From an uncultured Clostridium sp. (GTDB taxonomy: Bacteria; Bacillota; Clostridia; TANB77; CAG-508), in contig CAMNND010000001.1 of the NCBI GenBank assembly GCA_946545035.1, forward strand, positions 1 through 64,000: a DNA stretch of 64,000 nucleotides. Reading direction: 5' to 3'. Every line of letters begins with the position of its first letter. The stretch's first letter is position 1. Positions 63,301 through 64,000 of the stretch are shown here, in pieces. A program made the position numbers and the translations under genes. The notes under the pieces are model-generated. The model saw nothing but the letters and a program-made list of their open reading frames with translations. It was not told the DNA's origin and did not search any database.

Positions 63301-64000
63301 AATTAAAATTGGCGATTTAAATGGCGCTAGTAATTACAGTACAACAACTCAAATGAATACTGCAATTTCTAATGCAGTAGGTGATATCTCTATTGGTGGT
63401 AGGAATCTACTTGGCAACACCGAGAACAGGTCTGGGTCGGCTATAGTTGGTAATGCTGCCGCGACAAGTACGTTCGGAAGCATTGGCAATTACAACGATA
63501 CCGTCTCACTGTATTCGCTTGTTAACTACGACGGGTATTCCAATGCTGTGTCCTGTGCGACATCGACCAGCACTGGCAATCGAGGAGCTGGCTGGTACAC
63601 AAAAGCTGGAGAAATCATAGCTGGTGAAACCTATACATTTTCCTGCCGCGTCAAGTGCTCGATTGCCACAAGCGTCCATATGCATACAGCTTGGCGTAAC
63701 GGCTCTGCAACCGCTGGCTATACAGGATGGACTGCTGAAGGAACAAAAGCAATAATTGCAAATACTTGAACTGACTACTCGTGCACGTTTGTTCCAAACA
63801 GCAGCGCGAAGCTCGACTGAGAATTCTTCGTCGCTATATGCATCACTGGTTCCTCAAGTGGAGCAACGTATCAAATCGCGCATGCAAAGCTCGAAAAGGG
63901 CAATAAGGCAACTGATTGATCACCAGCGCCAGAGGATCAGACAGCTTATGTTGATTCTATTCAAGTTGGCGGTAGGAATTTACTAAAAGCGAATGACGCA
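54368..64000 (+). CDS. Giant mosaic tail-fibre protein (over 3211 aa, cut by window end)
   Basis: ATG at 54368 after AGGAGGA. The frame is open to the window end if TGA is Trp. Order: attachment region; eleven 25-residue repeats (residues 112-386); IDGGNI/KANVI shaft elements recurring several times; paired modules of the form LW-T...PYYFYC...VVYD (about 56290-56830); four modules of the form AGT-AK...LNVNS-GAK...VYDGT-WR (57940, 59820, 62590, 62900); an Ala-rich coiled coil; and carbohydrate-binding-like modules starting VGGRNLL and ending KATDW-PAPED (61000, 61570, 63390). Some segments are GC-rich with TGG-only Trp; others are AT-rich with TGA-only Trp. A host-recognition fibre assembled by recombination is the best reading. 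Confidence 0.8.
54701..55525 (+). repeat. Eleven tandem 75-bp repeats in the fibre gene
   Basis: Each unit codes for 25 residues of the form NYAHITDGIIDNATIDYANV followed by NNLNT. Protein identity is high while third codon positions vary, so the array is old or kept by selection on protein. The motif with regularly placed Ile/Val and Asn predicts a beta-solenoid or triple beta-helix shaft. A partial twelfth unit follows at about 55526. Confidence 0.9.
58540..58860 (+). repeat. Ala-rich coiled-coil repeats (fibre)
   Basis: Tandem units of the type ATDATEKANAAQSAAEATA form a trimeric coiled coil. Base composition shifts from AT-rich to GC-rich inside this block near 58825, at the edge of the first TGG-only segment. 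Confidence 0.75.
58825..59165 (+). other. GC-rich TGG-coded segment 1 (probable import)
   Basis: The composition jumps to roughly half GC. Trp is TGG at all three sites (RIWYRS, SNWVTK, SAWTKM). The segment encodes a shaft module (YIYTCEQYEMANG, VIDGGNIITGSVKA) whose relatives elsewhere in the gene are AT-rich and TGA-coded. Confidence 0.65.
59830..60720 (+). other. GC-rich TGG-coded segment 2 (probable import)
   Basis: Five TGG and no TGA Trp codons within, bounded by TGA Trp codons at 59822 and 60726. It encodes one AGT...VYDGT module and a following shaft module (QRIYYRSKVSGTVPKP). Confidence 0.65.
60950..62145 (+). other. GC-rich TGG-coded segment 3: two carbohydrate-binding-like modules
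   Basis: I read fourteen Trp codons, all TGG, then ten Trp codons, all TGA, in the next 1.2 kb. The segment carries two VGGRNLL...TDWTPAPED modules with beta-sandwich character (LSVSFEYRTNMTS, GGWIEIKDSTLKLERGN), similar to carbohydrate-binding modules found in many phage fibres. Confidence 0.72.
63390..63965 (+). other. GC-rich segment 4 with mixed TGG and TGA
   Basis: A third VGGRNLL-type module. The first three Trp codons are TGG (GWYTKA, TAWRNG, TGWTAE). The last three are TGA (NTWTDY, LDWEFF, TDWSPA), although the composition stays GC-rich. This looks like an import in which TGG to TGA change has begun, or a recombination junction within the module. Confidence 0.6.

Noticed and set aside
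6289..64000. Late region as a mass of frameshifts or pseudogenes
   Set aside because: Breaks are only at TGA, the frame is the same on both sides, and full-length proteins of normal size result.
6289..64000. TGA = Gly (code 25)
   Set aside because: Repeated modules align TGA with TGG, and contexts such as GGS-W-RVPV and TDW-PAPED call for Trp.
6289..64000. General TAG = Gln recoding
   Set aside because: No late gene has an internal TAG except the capsid extension, and several genes end in TAG next to a new start.

Overview
The window is a large piece of a tailed phage genome, either a siphovirus with a very long tail or a prophage/phage-plasmid of that type. The DNA is AT-rich, ribosome binding sites are strong AAAGGAGG types, and promoters are sigma70-like. 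Together these suggest a low-GC Gram-positive host, but the host cannot be fixed from sequence alone. The central fact is a split genetic code. From about 6.3 kb to the end, the long rightward genes read through TGA as tryptophan. The leftward genes at 0-6 kb use only TGG for Trp (19 by my reading, no internal TGA), and one of them appears to end in TGA. This pattern (standard-code early genes, recoded late genes) is known from some gut phages. It implies a host with the standard code and a suppressor tRNA or other switch factor that is not visible in this window.

Layout. 0-3.7 kb: small leftward genes in separately promoted units. They include tiny membrane proteins, a GIY-YIG-like nuclease and a winged-helix-like protein. 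Six copies of a palindrome (ACCGAAG-N2-CTTCGGT) lie just upstream of the promoters. 3.7-4.5 kb: a gene-poor stretch with four 11-bp direct repeats and nine DnaA-box-like/iteron motifs, a candidate replication origin. 4.5-5.5 kb: three leftward genes of higher GC, followed by a perfect 16-bp parS site at 5489. 5.5-5.96 kb: a GC-richer gene-free region. 5.96-6.25 kb: a divergent control region with a small basic leftward gene and a strong rightward late promoter that carries an inverted repeat.

6.29-22.3 kb: the packaging and head module in the usual order. It holds two zinc-ribbon proteins (the second probably the small terminase), large terminase, a free-standing VSR/EDxHD-like nuclease, portal, a protease-scaffold fusion with an internal scaffold start, decoration protein, major capsid protein (with a possible TAG readthrough tail), connectors, tail-tube protein and an unknown 474-aa protein. 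22.4-32.1 kb: a separately promoted putative tail chaperone and a 2994-aa tape measure protein with an intein-like Hint domain in its middle. 32.2-53.8 kb: baseplate and tail-tip genes, including proteins of 2671, 1179 and 917 aa, a BppU-like protein, a single-TM coiled-coil protein and fibre proteins. 54.4 kb to the end: a fibre gene of more than 3211 codons, cut off by the window. It is a mosaic of recoded AT-rich segments and GC-rich TGG-only segments that look imported from standard-code phages.

Five factor-independent terminators (after capsid, tube, chaperone, tape measure and one fibre) and one internal promoter divide the late operon into expression blocks. The pentamer TGCGG/CCGCA is strikingly over-represented on both strands and in all reading frames. 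It resembles a Chi-type recombination signal.
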